From NCBI GenBank assembly GCA_028293095.1, contig JAQGPK010000180.1:1-13321 (forward strand): a stretch of 13,321 nucleotides of DNA, given 5' to 3'. Below, piece by piece: positions 4,877 to 11,964 of the stretch (position 1 is its first letter; every line of letters starts with the position of its first letter). Position numbers and translations under genes: made by a program. Source of the DNA: Chlamydiia bacterium. Its GTDB lineage: Bacteria; Chlamydiota; Chlamydiia; Chlamydiales; FEN-1388. Below the pieces are notes generated by a model. That model was not told where the DNA came from, searched no databases, and worked only from the letters and a program-made list of their open reading frames with translations.

Positions 4877-5983
4877 TTAATTTCGCAGCGTCGCTTTCGT
4901 ACGATGCAATACCTCTGCTGAAGTGAATCGCCCCAGTTGTTCAGTATCCTCTATCGCGATTTCCATCTCTCCATAGCTAGGCTGATTTCGACAAGCGGGA
5001 CATCCGGGAAAAGTTTCTTGAGCGATGCGAAGCGTCCAAACCACACGTTCTATGCGACCATATTTGTCTACGTGACGCAGGCGCTGTGAAGCATAAAAAT
5101 TAAACAACCAAAAATTGTACTGAGGATTAGTAAATCTTTCAAGAGCAGTATAAATAGACCCTACAATACATTGATCGTGCGCTACATGATTTGCGCAAAT
5201 CTGACTACTTGCACTCGCACCCTCATCTCCACAGTAAGCGGCACACCCATCATTTCTATAATTCATTGGAAAGAGCATCGGGCGAAAATAGGAGATCTGA
5301 ACTCGACGAATGCGCTGATCGACTGCGCGCAGCTCTCCTAGCTGTGGCTGTCCATCCGCATCTTGTCCAACTACACCAAGAATATTGAACCTATCAAAGG
5401 TTCGTGTATATGCAAGCATTTTCCAACGAGCCATAATGCCTAAGCCAATTGTCTGCAAAGCCACTGTAGCTAACAGGTAATAGGGCGATATGGCAAAACA
5501 AGTCAGCGCAACATTCACGACAAGACGAGCACATAAAATGACCTGTATCGATTCCTGACGTGAAGAGCGGCTCCATTCTATAGTAGTAGCCTTTTGAGCT
5601 TCAGCACTTGCACCGATTGCTATTAAATAGGTTTGAGGATCTACTTTGGGTTTAAAATATCGATTTGCTAAAATAACCACACCCGTCGCAACTCCTACTG
5701 TAGTTCCACCACATCCCAAAATGAAAAAGGCAAGTCCACGTCCACTATTTTTTAAAAGAATGCTGATGATTTTCCATTTTCGTTCAAAATCGCAAAGTAA
5801 CTTGATACAACAGACAGCTCCTACTACTTCACTTGCTATGATAAATTTCTGCCGAATTTTATCAATCCTTTCATATAGTTGTGGACTCTGATTTTGTACA
5901 TAAAAAGAGGCCGTTTCTCCAATCTGATATACCAGTCCAATTTTATCAAGATGAGCTCCAAAAAGCGAAACTGCTTGCAACAT
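4877..5983 (-). CDS. Membrane protein with a RING-H2-like C-terminal Cys/His pattern
   Basis: This 368-residue protein was not recognised as a named family. The N-terminal half has hydrophobic segments at about 46-64, 83-105, 145-165 and 167-187, in two hairpin-like pairs. The C-terminal half carries an ordered metal-ligand pattern: C247-x3-C251, C263-x2-H266-x2-H269-x2-C272 (CANHVAHDQCI), and C328-x2-C331 followed by R (CPACR). The order C-C-C-H-H-C-C-C is that of RING-H2 ubiquitin-ligase domains, and CxxHxxHxxCI plus CPxCR are close to their most conserved parts. The 55 residues before the last pair are longer than in typical RINGs, so the fold may be degenerate or carry an insert. Paired membrane hairpins recall chlamydial inclusion-membrane proteins. 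A host-ubiquitin effector role is inference. ATG at 5983 is chosen over upstream ATGs because AAAGGAG (5992-5998) is ideally spaced. The gene is monocistronic. Confidence 0.75.
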   Translation of the reverse strand: MLQAVSLFGAHLDKIGLVYQIGETASFYVQNQSPQLYERIDKIRQKFIIASEVVGAVCCIKLLCDFERKWKIISILLKNSGRGLAFFILGCGGTTVGVATGVVILANRYFKPKVDPQTYLIAIGASAEAQKATTIEWSRSSRQESIQVILCARLVVNVALTCFAISPYYLLATVALQTIGLGIMARWKMLAYTRTFDRFNILGVVGQDADGQPQLGELRAVDQRIRRVQISYFRPMLFPMNYRNDGCAAYCGDEGASASSQICANHVAHDQCIVGSIYTALERFTNPQYNFWLFNFYASQRLRHVDKYGRIERVVWTLRIAQETFPGCPACRNQPSYGEMEIAIEDTEQLGRFTSAEVLHRTKATLRN

Positions 5984-6463
5984 GATTAGTACTCCTTTGA
6001 ATACGCTCATAGTGTACCGCATTCACTTTTTTTGCACACCGAGAACTACTACTATCGAATTTCTTGAGCTGGCTAGAGAGCACATTGAAAGAGAGTATGA
6101 AGACAAGAAAAGAGCAGAACTTCTCTCAAACACCCCCATTTTATGTCGAGTTGCTATTAAAAAGAGCCTCTTCTTATTCATAGTTGCTCGTACAAACAAC
6201 CCCTGCTTTTGTAGACTTCAGTCAGTACCTGACCGCAATTGCAAATTAGAACCAGTACAAGCGAAAGACTCTCTGGATCTTTTATCAATGTAAGGAGCGC
6301 GCCAATAAAAGCGGCTTCATCTGCCAATTATCATTTTTTCATTAAACTGTTGAATTATTATTAGGGTTTAAACTTATTTTTTAAAATTTTATGACTACTA
6401 TATATTTAAAAATAGGCTTTTTTGCTAAGATTTACTGATGAGTCTGTTTATCAAGGAGGAAAT
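5984..6463. other. 480-base stretch without a supported gene
   Basis: The stretch lies between two divergent genes and must hold both promoters. The half near 6300-6440 is very AT-rich. A plus-strand frame crossing 6050-6130 reads as a charged helix (ELAREHIEREYEDKKRAEL) that looks once-coding. It has no credible start or ribosome site and its remainder is not protein-like, so it may be a gene remnant. No RNA gene or strong promoter is identified. Confidence 0.5.
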
Positions 6464-7105
6464 ATGTCAAAGCCTCTTCTTCTTTTTTTCATCATATATG
6501 TCTTAGCAATTCCCTCAATCGGCGCTATGGAAAATAGCCCTCATAAGAATATAAATATGCGGTATGATTCTATGATCCAACAATCACTTCAAGAGGCAAA
6601 TAAGAATTTCTTTCTTCCTCGATCCATGCAGTTAGATGTGTTAAAGAACTGTCCTCATGTCATTCCCATTCTCGCTGAATGGCTCTATGATGAGTGGCAC
6701 TCTTATGATAGCTCCTTAACAAAAGAAAAACTCATTCACTCTTTCAAAGCACGTGTAACGAGTGAGAATATTCCCATTACATTTGTTGCTTTAAAAGATA
6801 ATAAGCCAATAGGTGTCATTTCTTTAAAAAGGCAAACAGATCCAATCTTTAGAGATTTTCCTGAAGATGCCGTGTGGGTGGGAGGCCTTCAAGTGATCCC
6901 AAAAGAGAGAAATCAAGGAGTGGGACAAGAGCTATTGAAATTTGCACAAACTATTGCCAGACAATTTGGTTATGAGACACTCTATTTCTACACATCAAAT
7001 CCAACAAATGTACGCTGGTATCTGAAAAGAGGTGCTCAAGTAATCGACAATCGTCCTTTTCGACAACACACGATTACGGTCATGAAAATTGACTGTAAAA
7101 TTTAA
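6464..7105 (+). CDS. GNAT-family N-acetyltransferase with a signal peptide
   Basis: GNAT enzymes transfer an acetyl group from acetyl-CoA to an amine. In this 213-residue protein the GNAT domain spans about 56-211. Motif A has GLQVIPKERNQGVGQELL (141-158) with the acetyl-CoA pyrophosphate loop R149-N-Q-G-V-G-Q155. Motif B is around LYFYTSNPTNVRWYLKRGA (173-191), with the typical N-x3-[WF]-Y-x-[KR]-x-GA ending. Unusually for a GNAT, residues 1-21 form a clean signal peptide (hydrophobic core LLLFFIIYVLAIP, cleavage after IGA), so it is probably exported; acetyl-CoA outside the cytoplasm would have to come from a host compartment. ATG at 6464 is chosen because AGGAGG (6454-6459) lies directly before it; an in-frame start at 6422 lacks this. 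The substrate is unknown. A terminator follows at 7135-7161. Confidence 0.85.
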   Translation: MSKPLLLFFIIYVLAIPSIGAMENSPHKNINMRYDSMIQQSLQEANKNFFLPRSMQLDVLKNCPHVIPILAEWLYDEWHSYDSSLTKEKLIHSFKARVTSENIPITFVALKDNKPIGVISLKRQTDPIFRDFPEDAVWVGGLQVIPKERNQGVGQELLKFAQTIARQFGYETLYFYTSNPTNVRWYLKRGAQVIDNRPFRQHTITVMKIDCKI

Positions 7106-7134
7106 ATCAGAAAAAAACAAGTTGAGGATGCTAC

Positions 7135-7161
7135 AATAAGGGGCCACTGCCACTTATTTTT
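7135..7161 (+). terminator. Rho-independent terminator after the GNAT gene
   Basis: AATAAG (7135-7140) pairs with CTTATT (7153-7158), and an inner GGC (7142-7144) pairs with GCC (7149-7151), with one G-A mismatch between. T-rich sequence continues on the plus strand. It ends 10 bases before the stop of the convergent minus-strand gene. Confidence 0.6.
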
Positions 7162-7170
7162 GTTTTGAGT

Positions 7171-7602
7171 TTATAGCTCTTGAAAAATATTTGTGCCAAA
7201 CTCTCCTGGACGAGAAGCCCATTCAAAATGTTCCGTGAGTATAACTTTCCCGTTTTCGTTTCTGGATACCACACATTTAGAAGCACCATTATCTAGTTTT
7301 CCATCCAACTGCATCTGGCAATAGCTAAATACAAGTTCATTCTCTGTAGTGAATCGTCCTACTAAAAAACCTTGCTGGATTTTTCCACCAGTATAATTCG
7401 CTGAAACTATGCCATTATTTTGCGAAAAATGAAAAATCGTCTCATGGTTGACAACACCACTTGCAGCTGTTTTAACTACGTTCATCTGAATTTTATCTAA
7501 ACAAATGGCCTGCTTCTTTTCGTTTTCACTATGAGAAAAAACCTTCTCTGTAAAACAAAATACAGTAAGAAAAAGAACTACTAGAGAGAAATATTTTTTC
7601 AT
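7171..7602 (-). CDS. Exported protein of the 'N-acetylglutamate synthase-like' small family
   Basis: This 143-residue protein begins with a signal peptide (about 1-23; core FSLVVLFLTVFCF, cleavage near VFS-HS). The mature part has the pattern of a small beta-rich family often labelled 'n-acetylglutamate synthase' in databases: HETIFHFSQNNGIVSANY (53-70), YTGGKIQQGFLVG (70-82), and a C-terminal EHFEWASRPGEFGTNIF (124-140). There is no acetyl-CoA-binding GNAT motif, so that label should not be taken as function. Family members are normally about 110-residue cytosolic proteins; the leader is the odd feature. Cysteines at 34, 95 and 110 fit a disulphide-forming exported protein. ATG at 7602 is chosen; the frame also has TTG at 7629, which would bury the leader. 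A consensus promoter lies at 7671-7700. Confidence 0.75.
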   Translation of the reverse strand: MKKYFSLVVLFLTVFCFTEKVFSHSENEKKQAICLDKIQMNVVKTAASGVVNHETIFHFSQNNGIVSANYTGGKIQQGFLVGRFTTENELVFSYCQMQLDGKLDNGASKCVVSRNENGKVILTEHFEWASRPGEFGTNIFQEL

Positions 7603-7670
7603 GATTTGATGCCTAGTTATAAATGCCAATTTTCTTTTTCAAAATTCATCTATTTGAATATTGAAAAGCT

Positions 7671-7700
7671 ATTATAAAACCTTTCGACTTTATCTGTCAA
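7671..7700 (-). promoter_or_regulatory. Consensus sigma-70 promoter of the exported small protein
   Basis: On the minus strand a perfect TTGACA (7700-7695) is followed after 18 bases by a perfect TATAAT (7676-7671). Transcription would start near 7663, giving a leader of about 60 bases before ATG at 7602. Both boxes match the consensus at 6 of 6, the best promoter in the window. Confidence 0.8.
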
Positions 7701-7712
7701 AAATTATATAAT
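7683..7712 (+). promoter_or_regulatory. Possible divergent promoter of the methyltransferase gene
   Basis: TATAAT at 7707-7712 lies 24 bases before the methyltransferase start. The -35 candidate TTCGAC (7683-7688) is poor. It overlaps the minus-strand promoter at 7671-7700, so the two divergent genes may compete or be co-regulated. Confidence 0.4.
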
Positions 7713-7736
7713 TTATAGTTCTAATATAGGTATCCA

Positions 7737-8726
7737 ATGAATTGCTGTTACGTATGTAAAAATTCTGTCAACAACTCTCAGGTTTTTGCAAAAGAAATGT
7801 TTTTAGGGACAAGAGAGATCTTCCCTTATGTTTTATGCTCTTCATGCCACTCTCTATCTATTGAAAAGATTCCTCTTAACTTAGAAGAATTATATGCAAA
7901 ATACCCTGGCCTGAAGCATCCTCAACGCAAATCGTCAATCTTAAGAAACCTCTTAAGGCGTTACATGATTCTTCATTCGAACTATCTCACTAAAAAGCTA
8001 TCAAACGCCCTAGCCTCGTTTGATGACTTACGAATTAAGGCCATTCACAACTGCCAAATCTCTCTGAATAGCCATATTCTTGATGTAGGTTGTGGTAGCG
8101 GATGGTTTATCTATGAGTTACAAGAACTGGGCTTCAAAAATAGCATTGGTATTGACCCTGGTTTAGACAAGGACATTTTTTTTAAAAACGGAACCAATCT
8201 CTACAAAAAAACAATTTTTGATGTAAATCAAAAATTTGACTTCATCTCTTTTCACCATTCTTTTGAGCATCTAGAAAATCCTGTAGAAGTACTAAAAAAA
8301 GCAGCCTCACTTCTGAAAGATGAAGGGACTTGCTTAATTAGAATTCCAAATATTGATTCGTGGGCCTTTAGATTTTTCAAAGAAAATTGGTCTGGTATTC
8401 ATCCACCTTACCATTTATTGCTCCCTTCTAAAAAAGGAATGGAGATTTTGTGTAAGAACTCCGGCTTTGAAATTGTAGATATTCGATGGGAACAACTTGT
8501 TGAATCCTTTTTAAGAAGCACCTGTTACAGCCTTGGCTTTGCAAGTCACGACGAATTCGGAACTCGAACAATGTTAAAAGATAAGCCCCTAGGAAATCGG
8601 ACAATTCCTATTTTCACAAAACAAGAAATTGCATTCTGGAGAGCAAAAACCAAGAAGGTCCTGGAAGACCGTCTCTCAGATTATGTAGCTTATTATTTAA
8701 GAAAAATACCCTCTAATGACTCTTAG
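7737..8726 (+). CDS. Class I SAM-dependent methyltransferase with N-terminal zinc knuckle
   Basis: This 329-residue protein starts with a probable zinc site, C4-x2-C7 and C34-x2-C37. A Rossmann-type methyltransferase domain (about 105-250) follows. Motif I is ILDVGCGSG (114-122), with the acidic ribose-binding D140 in IGIDPG. The post-I region has FEHLENPVEVL (176-186), and the strand CLIRIPN (199-205) precedes a HPPYHLLLPS segment (222-231) typical of the Methyltransf_23 group. Relatives with this Cys-knuckle layout often methylate sugars or quinone-like small molecules, frequently within polysaccharide clusters; no such cluster is seen here, so the substrate is unknown. ATG at 7737 follows a modest AGG (7728-7730). 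No signal peptide is seen, unlike its neighbours on both sides. Confidence 0.85.
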   Translation: MNCCYVCKNSVNNSQVFAKEMFLGTREIFPYVLCSSCHSLSIEKIPLNLEELYAKYPGLKHPQRKSSILRNLLRRYMILHSNYLTKKLSNALASFDDLRIKAIHNCQISLNSHILDVGCGSGWFIYELQELGFKNSIGIDPGLDKDIFFKNGTNLYKKTIFDVNQKFDFISFHHSFEHLENPVEVLKKAASLLKDEGTCLIRIPNIDSWAFRFFKENWSGIHPPYHLLLPSKKGMEILCKNSGFEIVDIRWEQLVESFLRSTCYSLGFASHDEFGTRTMLKDKPLGNRTIPIFTKQEIAFWRAKTKKVLEDRLSDYVAYYLRKIPSNDS

Positions 8727-8850
8727 TACGGTTTAACAAAAAATACTATCCATATTAAATCAACACGACTCACCTTCTTTCCCTTTTGAGTATATTTATA
8801 TTGGACAACCAGGAATGATTCTTTAGCAGTTTAGCCAGAGCAAATAAGAA

Positions 8851-9498
8851 ATGTATTTTATTAAAAAAAATTGGGTCTACTTTCTTCTCACGATCACTTG
8901 GTACATTTGCCCAGCACCTATTCTTGCAGGTGAAAATAAACCTTTCACAACAACCCACTATTACTTTGCCTACGGCTCCAACTTAAGCTACGATTTTCTA
9001 AAAGAGCGGCTAAAAGACGGCTCCTGGATCGATGGCTGGCATAGAGGAGGACAGCTCCCAGACCCACTTCCTATTGATATGGGATCTTTTGAACTTTCAG
9101 ATTATGAGTTTAGATACTCACTCAATGTAGAACCTTTTGAAGATATAGGTACAGCAGGAAATGTCAAACCAAAAAGAGGAGCTAAAGTGTATGGCGCTGT
9201 GTATAAAATATCAGAAAAACAGCTCGCCGAGCTCGACAAATCAGAAGATGTACCTGAAGCATATGCTCGCATAGCCGTCAAGGTGCATCGAATAGCTAAA
9301 CCCATACTTAACAAAAGCAGCTCTCCCTCCATTTTAACTGTGTGGGTATATGTGGGGAATCCTAAGTACGTTATTGAAGAAGAAAATCCAGACCCTGAAT
9401 ACACCGGCCTCATCATTCGATCAGCGTACGAACGTGCATTCCCTATCCATTATATCGAAAATCACCTAACAATAAAGTCTACTTTGCCTGCATTGTAA
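8851..9498 (+). CDS. Exported gamma-glutamylcyclotransferase-like protein
   Basis: Gamma-glutamylcyclotransferases release 5-oxoproline from gamma-glutamyl amino acids or glutathione. This 215-residue protein has the family's entry loop YFAYGSNLS (38-46), an AKVYGAVYKIS strand (111-121) and the catalytic glutamate context LAELDKSEDVPEAY (125-138), with E132 as likely acid/base. Residues 1-26 form a signal peptide (core YFLLTITWYICPAP, cleavage after ILA), which is unusual because the known enzymes are cytosolic. An exported version could act on glutathione or gamma-glutamyl peptides outside the bacterium, for example in a host compartment; that is inference. ATG at 8851 has only a weak AAGAA before it, but the leader starts here, which supports the choice. 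It is on the same strand as the methyltransferase, 124 bases downstream, probably with its own promoter. Confidence 0.85.
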   Translation: MYFIKKNWVYFLLTITWYICPAPILAGENKPFTTTHYYFAYGSNLSYDFLKERLKDGSWIDGWHRGGQLPDPLPIDMGSFELSDYEFRYSLNVEPFEDIGTAGNVKPKRGAKVYGAVYKISEKQLAELDKSEDVPEAYARIAVKVHRIAKPILNKSSSPSILTVWVYVGNPKYVIEEENPDPEYTGLIIRSAYERAFPIHYIENHLTIKSTLPAL

Positions 9499-9597
9499 AA
9501 GGTAATAAGCCGATAATAATAGAACTCCATTCAAAACCACATCCATTCAGCTTATTTTCACTAAATGGTATAAGTACACCTCTTTAGAGATCTCCTG

Positions 9598-9617
9598 AAA
9601 AATAGCTCTCTATTTTT
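9598..9617. terminator. Possible bidirectional terminator between convergent genes
   Basis: AAAAATAG (9598-9605) and CTATTTTT (9610-9617) form an 8-base AT-rich stem with the loop CTCT, ending in T on both strands. It overlaps the stop codon of the minus-strand dehydrogenase gene. The lack of GC pairs makes it weak. Confidence 0.35.
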
Positions 9618-10419
9618 GATTATGCACATTTTTTAGGGTGCTTTGTCCTTCTCGATAAATATCTGTGAGAGATCCTTGTGCTTGAGGATAGACTGTAATT
9701 TCCGAGATGTTCACATGTAAAGGCCTTGTCGCACAATAAAGAACAAGATCTGCAATATCTTCTGCAACTAACGGCGCAAAACCCTGATAGAATTTTTTAG
9801 CCTTCTCTTTGTCATCCCATCTGACTTCGCTAAATTCAGTCTCTACAGCACCTGGCGCAACTTCACTTACCCTGATTTTCGTCCCTTGTAGATCTAAACG
9901 TAAAGAAGTACTCAATGCCTTAACTGCATGCTTTGTCATGCTGTAGACATTCCCACCAGCATAACATCCTTGCCCTGCAATTGATCCTAGATTGATAATA
10001 TGTCCGCTATTTCGCTCAATCATTGAATCTAAAGCAGCTTTTGTGACATACAAGAGCCCCTTCACATTAGTATCGATCATAACATCCCAGTTCTCAAGCT
10101 TGGCATCCTGTAGCTTATCTGTAGAGAGCGCTAAGCCTGCATTATTCACAAGAATATCTATAGCAATCTTCTCTTTCTTTAAAAACTCAAAGGCAGCTGC
10201 AACTTCTTCTTTTTTCTGCACATCGAGCTGAATAGGCGTAACTTTTATCTTGTATGTTGTGGAAAGCTTCTCTGCAAGCGCCTCTAAACGATCAATCCTT
10301 CTTGCAGTAATGACAAGATGTACCCCTTGTGAGGCAAATAACTCAGCACACGCTCTTCCTATGCCGCTCGACGCTCCGGTAATCAGAGCGGTTTGACCTG
10401 AGATACTATACTTTTTCAT
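9610..10419 (-). CDS. NADP-type short-chain dehydrogenase/reductase (YdfG-like)
   Basis: This 269-residue protein is a classical SDR with a Rossmann fold that oxidises or reduces hydroxyl/carbonyl groups. The cofactor loop is TGASSGIG (14-21). R40-R41 after the second strand favour NADP(H). D66 is in the adenine pocket, and NNAG is at 92-95. The catalytic residues are S146 (LGSIAG), Y159 and K163 (YSMTK). The end, with VNISEITVYPQAQGSLTDIY (236-255), resembles YdfG-type 3-hydroxy-acid/serine dehydrogenases, which also end in an AQ-x-SLT motif. The natural substrate is not certain. ATG at 10419 is chosen because CGAGG lies about 9 bases before it and SDRs usually begin just ahead of the cofactor loop; ATG at 10428 and TTG at 10467 are less likely. 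It is the last gene of a probable three-gene unit, 54 bases after the MepB-like gene. Confidence 0.88.
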   Translation of the reverse strand: MKKYSISGQTALITGASSGIGRACAELFASQGVHLVITARRIDRLEALAEKLSTTYKIKVTPIQLDVQKKEEVAAAFEFLKKEKIAIDILVNNAGLALSTDKLQDAKLENWDVMIDTNVKGLLYVTKAALDSMIERNSGHIINLGSIAGQGCYAGGNVYSMTKHAVKALSTSLRLDLQGTKIRVSEVAPGAVETEFSEVRWDDKEKAKKFYQGFAPLVAEDIADLVLYCATRPLHVNISEITVYPQAQGSLTDIYREGQSTLKNVHNQK

Positions 10420-10473
10420 ACTCTTCATCCTCGTACAGAAATAGGTGTTCTTCTCTCCTATTTCCAAAATTTC

Positions 10474-10971
10474 TCATAAAAATAATTGCTGAACACGCGC
10501 GCTATCAATATCTTGATTAAGGCAAATTTCAAAAAAATAGAGGAGTTGCCAGGCTTGTGTTTTCTTGGCTTGAGGGCTGTCAGTAGTATCCCAAGGAGGG
10601 TAGACTCGCATCGCCCGTTTTCCACCTTTTCCTTCTTTCGATACAATATCTTGCGCGCACAATACAGCTTTCGGAAAAACAAACTGGCCAAAGTGTGATG
10701 ATGTGCGGACACTCACAATAAAGAAATCAATAGGATCTGCCATATCAAAGGGCATAATAGGCCCATCTCCAATTCGCTTCCAAAACGTTACAAACTGGCC
10801 TATTTTTATAGGTGTACTTTTTGCCACACGAAACTTAATCTTTCGAGCGTTCATTTCAAAATCATAAGCGGCATACTCTTTGCTTTCAGTCTCTGGTATA
10901 AAATTGCAGCTTGTGAGCCCACTTGGCTCGTACGCAAGCTTTTGAGAAGCTAAAAGATCTGGATGTATCAC
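10474..10971 (-). CDS. MepB-family protein
   Basis: This 165-residue protein matches the MepB family, named for the small gene downstream of mepA in the staphylococcal multidrug efflux locus; its molecular function is unknown. Family-typical segments are KIKFRVAKSTPIKIGQFVTF (44-63), a DPIDFFIVSV strand (79-88), GQFVFPKAVL (95-104), and KRAMRVYPPWD (118-128) followed by KTQAWQLLYFF (137-147). The full family length is covered, and no signal peptide or membrane segment is present. The start is GTG at 10971, preceded by TAGGT at a suitable distance. It follows the upstream methylase gene by only 12 bases, so translation may be coupled. No efflux pump or MarR-type regulator lies beside it, unlike in staphylococci. 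Confidence 0.85.
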   Translation of the reverse strand: MIHPDLLASQKLAYEPSGLTSCNFIPETESKEYAAYDFEMNARKIKFRVAKSTPIKIGQFVTFWKRIGDGPIMPFDMADPIDFFIVSVRTSSHFGQFVFPKAVLCAQDIVSKEGKGGKRAMRVYPPWDTTDSPQAKKTQAWQLLYFFEICLNQDIDSARVQQLFL

Positions 10972-10983
10972 GTAGACCTACTT

Positions 10984-11823
10984 TTATTTATTGAAAAAGA
11001 GATGTTTTCGTTTTTGGAAAATCTCATAGAGGAAAATAGAGCCCGCTGCGGCGATATTCAAAGAGGTAAATTCATGGGCTACAGGAATGTGTACAAACTG
11101 GTCAGCTGCTAGCTTATAGCCTGCGCTCACACCTCTCGTTTCATTGCCTAGCACTAAAAATAAGAGCTCTTGAGTGCAAGAGATCTCTTCAAGAGAGATA
11201 GCTCCCTTGTCACCTGATGCAATAATAGCAACCTCTCTTTCTGCTTTAATAGTCTCTATTTTCTCTAAAAATTTACTCACACCTTCGACTCTGTAGATAG
11301 GAATCGAAAAGAAAGTCCCGACGCTTGCTCGAATGCACTTAGGATCATATTCATCTGCTGCATGTCCTGAGAGAACCACAGCCGTTGCGCCAAAGCAGAC
11401 AGCCGAGCGGATCATCATTCCTACATTACCTGCGCTTTTCGGCTCATCCAAAACGATAACGACATCTTGTGTGGAGGGTTGATAGGATAAAAAAGGGCAA
11501 CTCCTTGTCTCTGCAATCGCAATAAGCTCAGAGTTCTCTGCTTTATCAATAATCTTACCCATTAAAGCATCCGTCACTTCATAGGCTATATCATAGCGCT
11601 CTTCTTGAAGATGCATTTTCGCCCAATCGGAGAGAGGTTGATCTTTGCTATAAAAGAGACTTTTAATTTTCCAGCCTTTACTGTAGGCCTGATCAATCGC
11701 AATCCGCCCTTCTAGAATACACTCTTGATAGTGATAGCGGCTATTTCGAGAGTTACGAAGCGTGATGACCCGCTGAATTTCGTTCGTTTCTTTGAATACC
11801 TTACTTACTTTCATACGAATCAT
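10984..11823 (-). CDS. TrmH/SpoU-family RNA 2'-O-methyltransferase (second paralogue)
   Basis: This 279-residue protein is a second SPOUT-class methylase, longer than the one at 3964-4695 and not closely similar outside the motifs. An N-terminal region (about 15-105) with LRNSRNSRYHYQECILEG (22-39) resembles the substrate-binding domain of rRNA-type members. Motif 1 is SAGNVGMMIRSA (130-141) with N133 and R139. Motif 2 is LVLGNETRGVS (223-233), a canonical GNE form. Motif 3 is the stretch 246-262 with SLNIAAAGSI (254-263) and N256. The target is probably rRNA or tRNA ribose, but the position cannot be told. ATG at 11823 is used; ATG at 11814 is possible, and neither has a clear ribosome site. 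It opens a probable operon with the MepB-like and dehydrogenase genes. A promoter is proposed at 11854-11882. Confidence 0.9.
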   Translation of the reverse strand: MIRMKVSKVFKETNEIQRVITLRNSRNSRYHYQECILEGRIAIDQAYSKGWKIKSLFYSKDQPLSDWAKMHLQEERYDIAYEVTDALMGKIIDKAENSELIAIAETRSCPFLSYQPSTQDVVIVLDEPKSAGNVGMMIRSAVCFGATAVVLSGHAADEYDPKCIRASVGTFFSIPIYRVEGVSKFLEKIETIKAEREVAIIASGDKGAISLEEISCTQELLFLVLGNETRGVSAGYKLAADQFVHIPVAHEFTSLNIAAAGSIFLYEIFQKRKHLFFNK

Positions 11824-11853
11824 CTACTCAGCTATACGATTATAAAACAAAAA

Positions 11854-11882
11854 ATTATAGAGCAAACTCCGAGAGAATTCAA
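11854..11882 (-). promoter_or_regulatory. Promoter of the methylase-MepB-dehydrogenase operon
   Basis: On the minus strand TTGAAT (11882-11877) and a perfect TATAAT (11859-11854) are separated by 17 bases. A second TATAAT follows at 11844-11839 with a weaker TTTGCT (11866-11861) 16 bases before it, so there may be two start points. Confidence 0.55.
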
Positions 11883-11937
11883 TCAATTAGCTACAATTCC
11901 TTTTAATTGCGTAAGATCCCAAAATGGCATAAACTGA

Positions 11938-11949
11938 GTGAATATTCAC
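11938..11949. promoter_or_regulatory. Perfect 12-base palindrome before the Host_attach-family gene
   Basis: GTGAATATTCAC is exactly symmetric and lies directly before the ribosome site (11953-11960) of the gene starting at 11965. A dimeric repressor could bind here, or it could form a small hairpin in the leader. No second copy is seen in the window. Confidence 0.35.
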
Positions 11950-11964
11950 AAGAAAGGAGGAGTT

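Noticed and set aside
5982..6293. Plus-strand 103-codon frame with a charged helical segment
   Set aside because: Its start overlaps the ribosome site and start codon of the minus-strand gene at 5983, it has no ribosome site of its own, and its second half is not protein-like. At most it is a remnant.
7171..7602. A true N-acetylglutamate synthase of arginine synthesis
   Set aside because: The family label exists, but the protein is short, beta-rich and exported, with no acetyl-CoA-binding GNAT motif and no arginine genes nearby.
9102..9416. A 104-codon minus-strand frame inside the cyclotransferase gene
   Set aside because: The plus strand encodes a protein with recognisable catalytic motifs over the same bases. 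The minus frame is Ser/Leu/Thr-rich, as expected of an antisense shadow.
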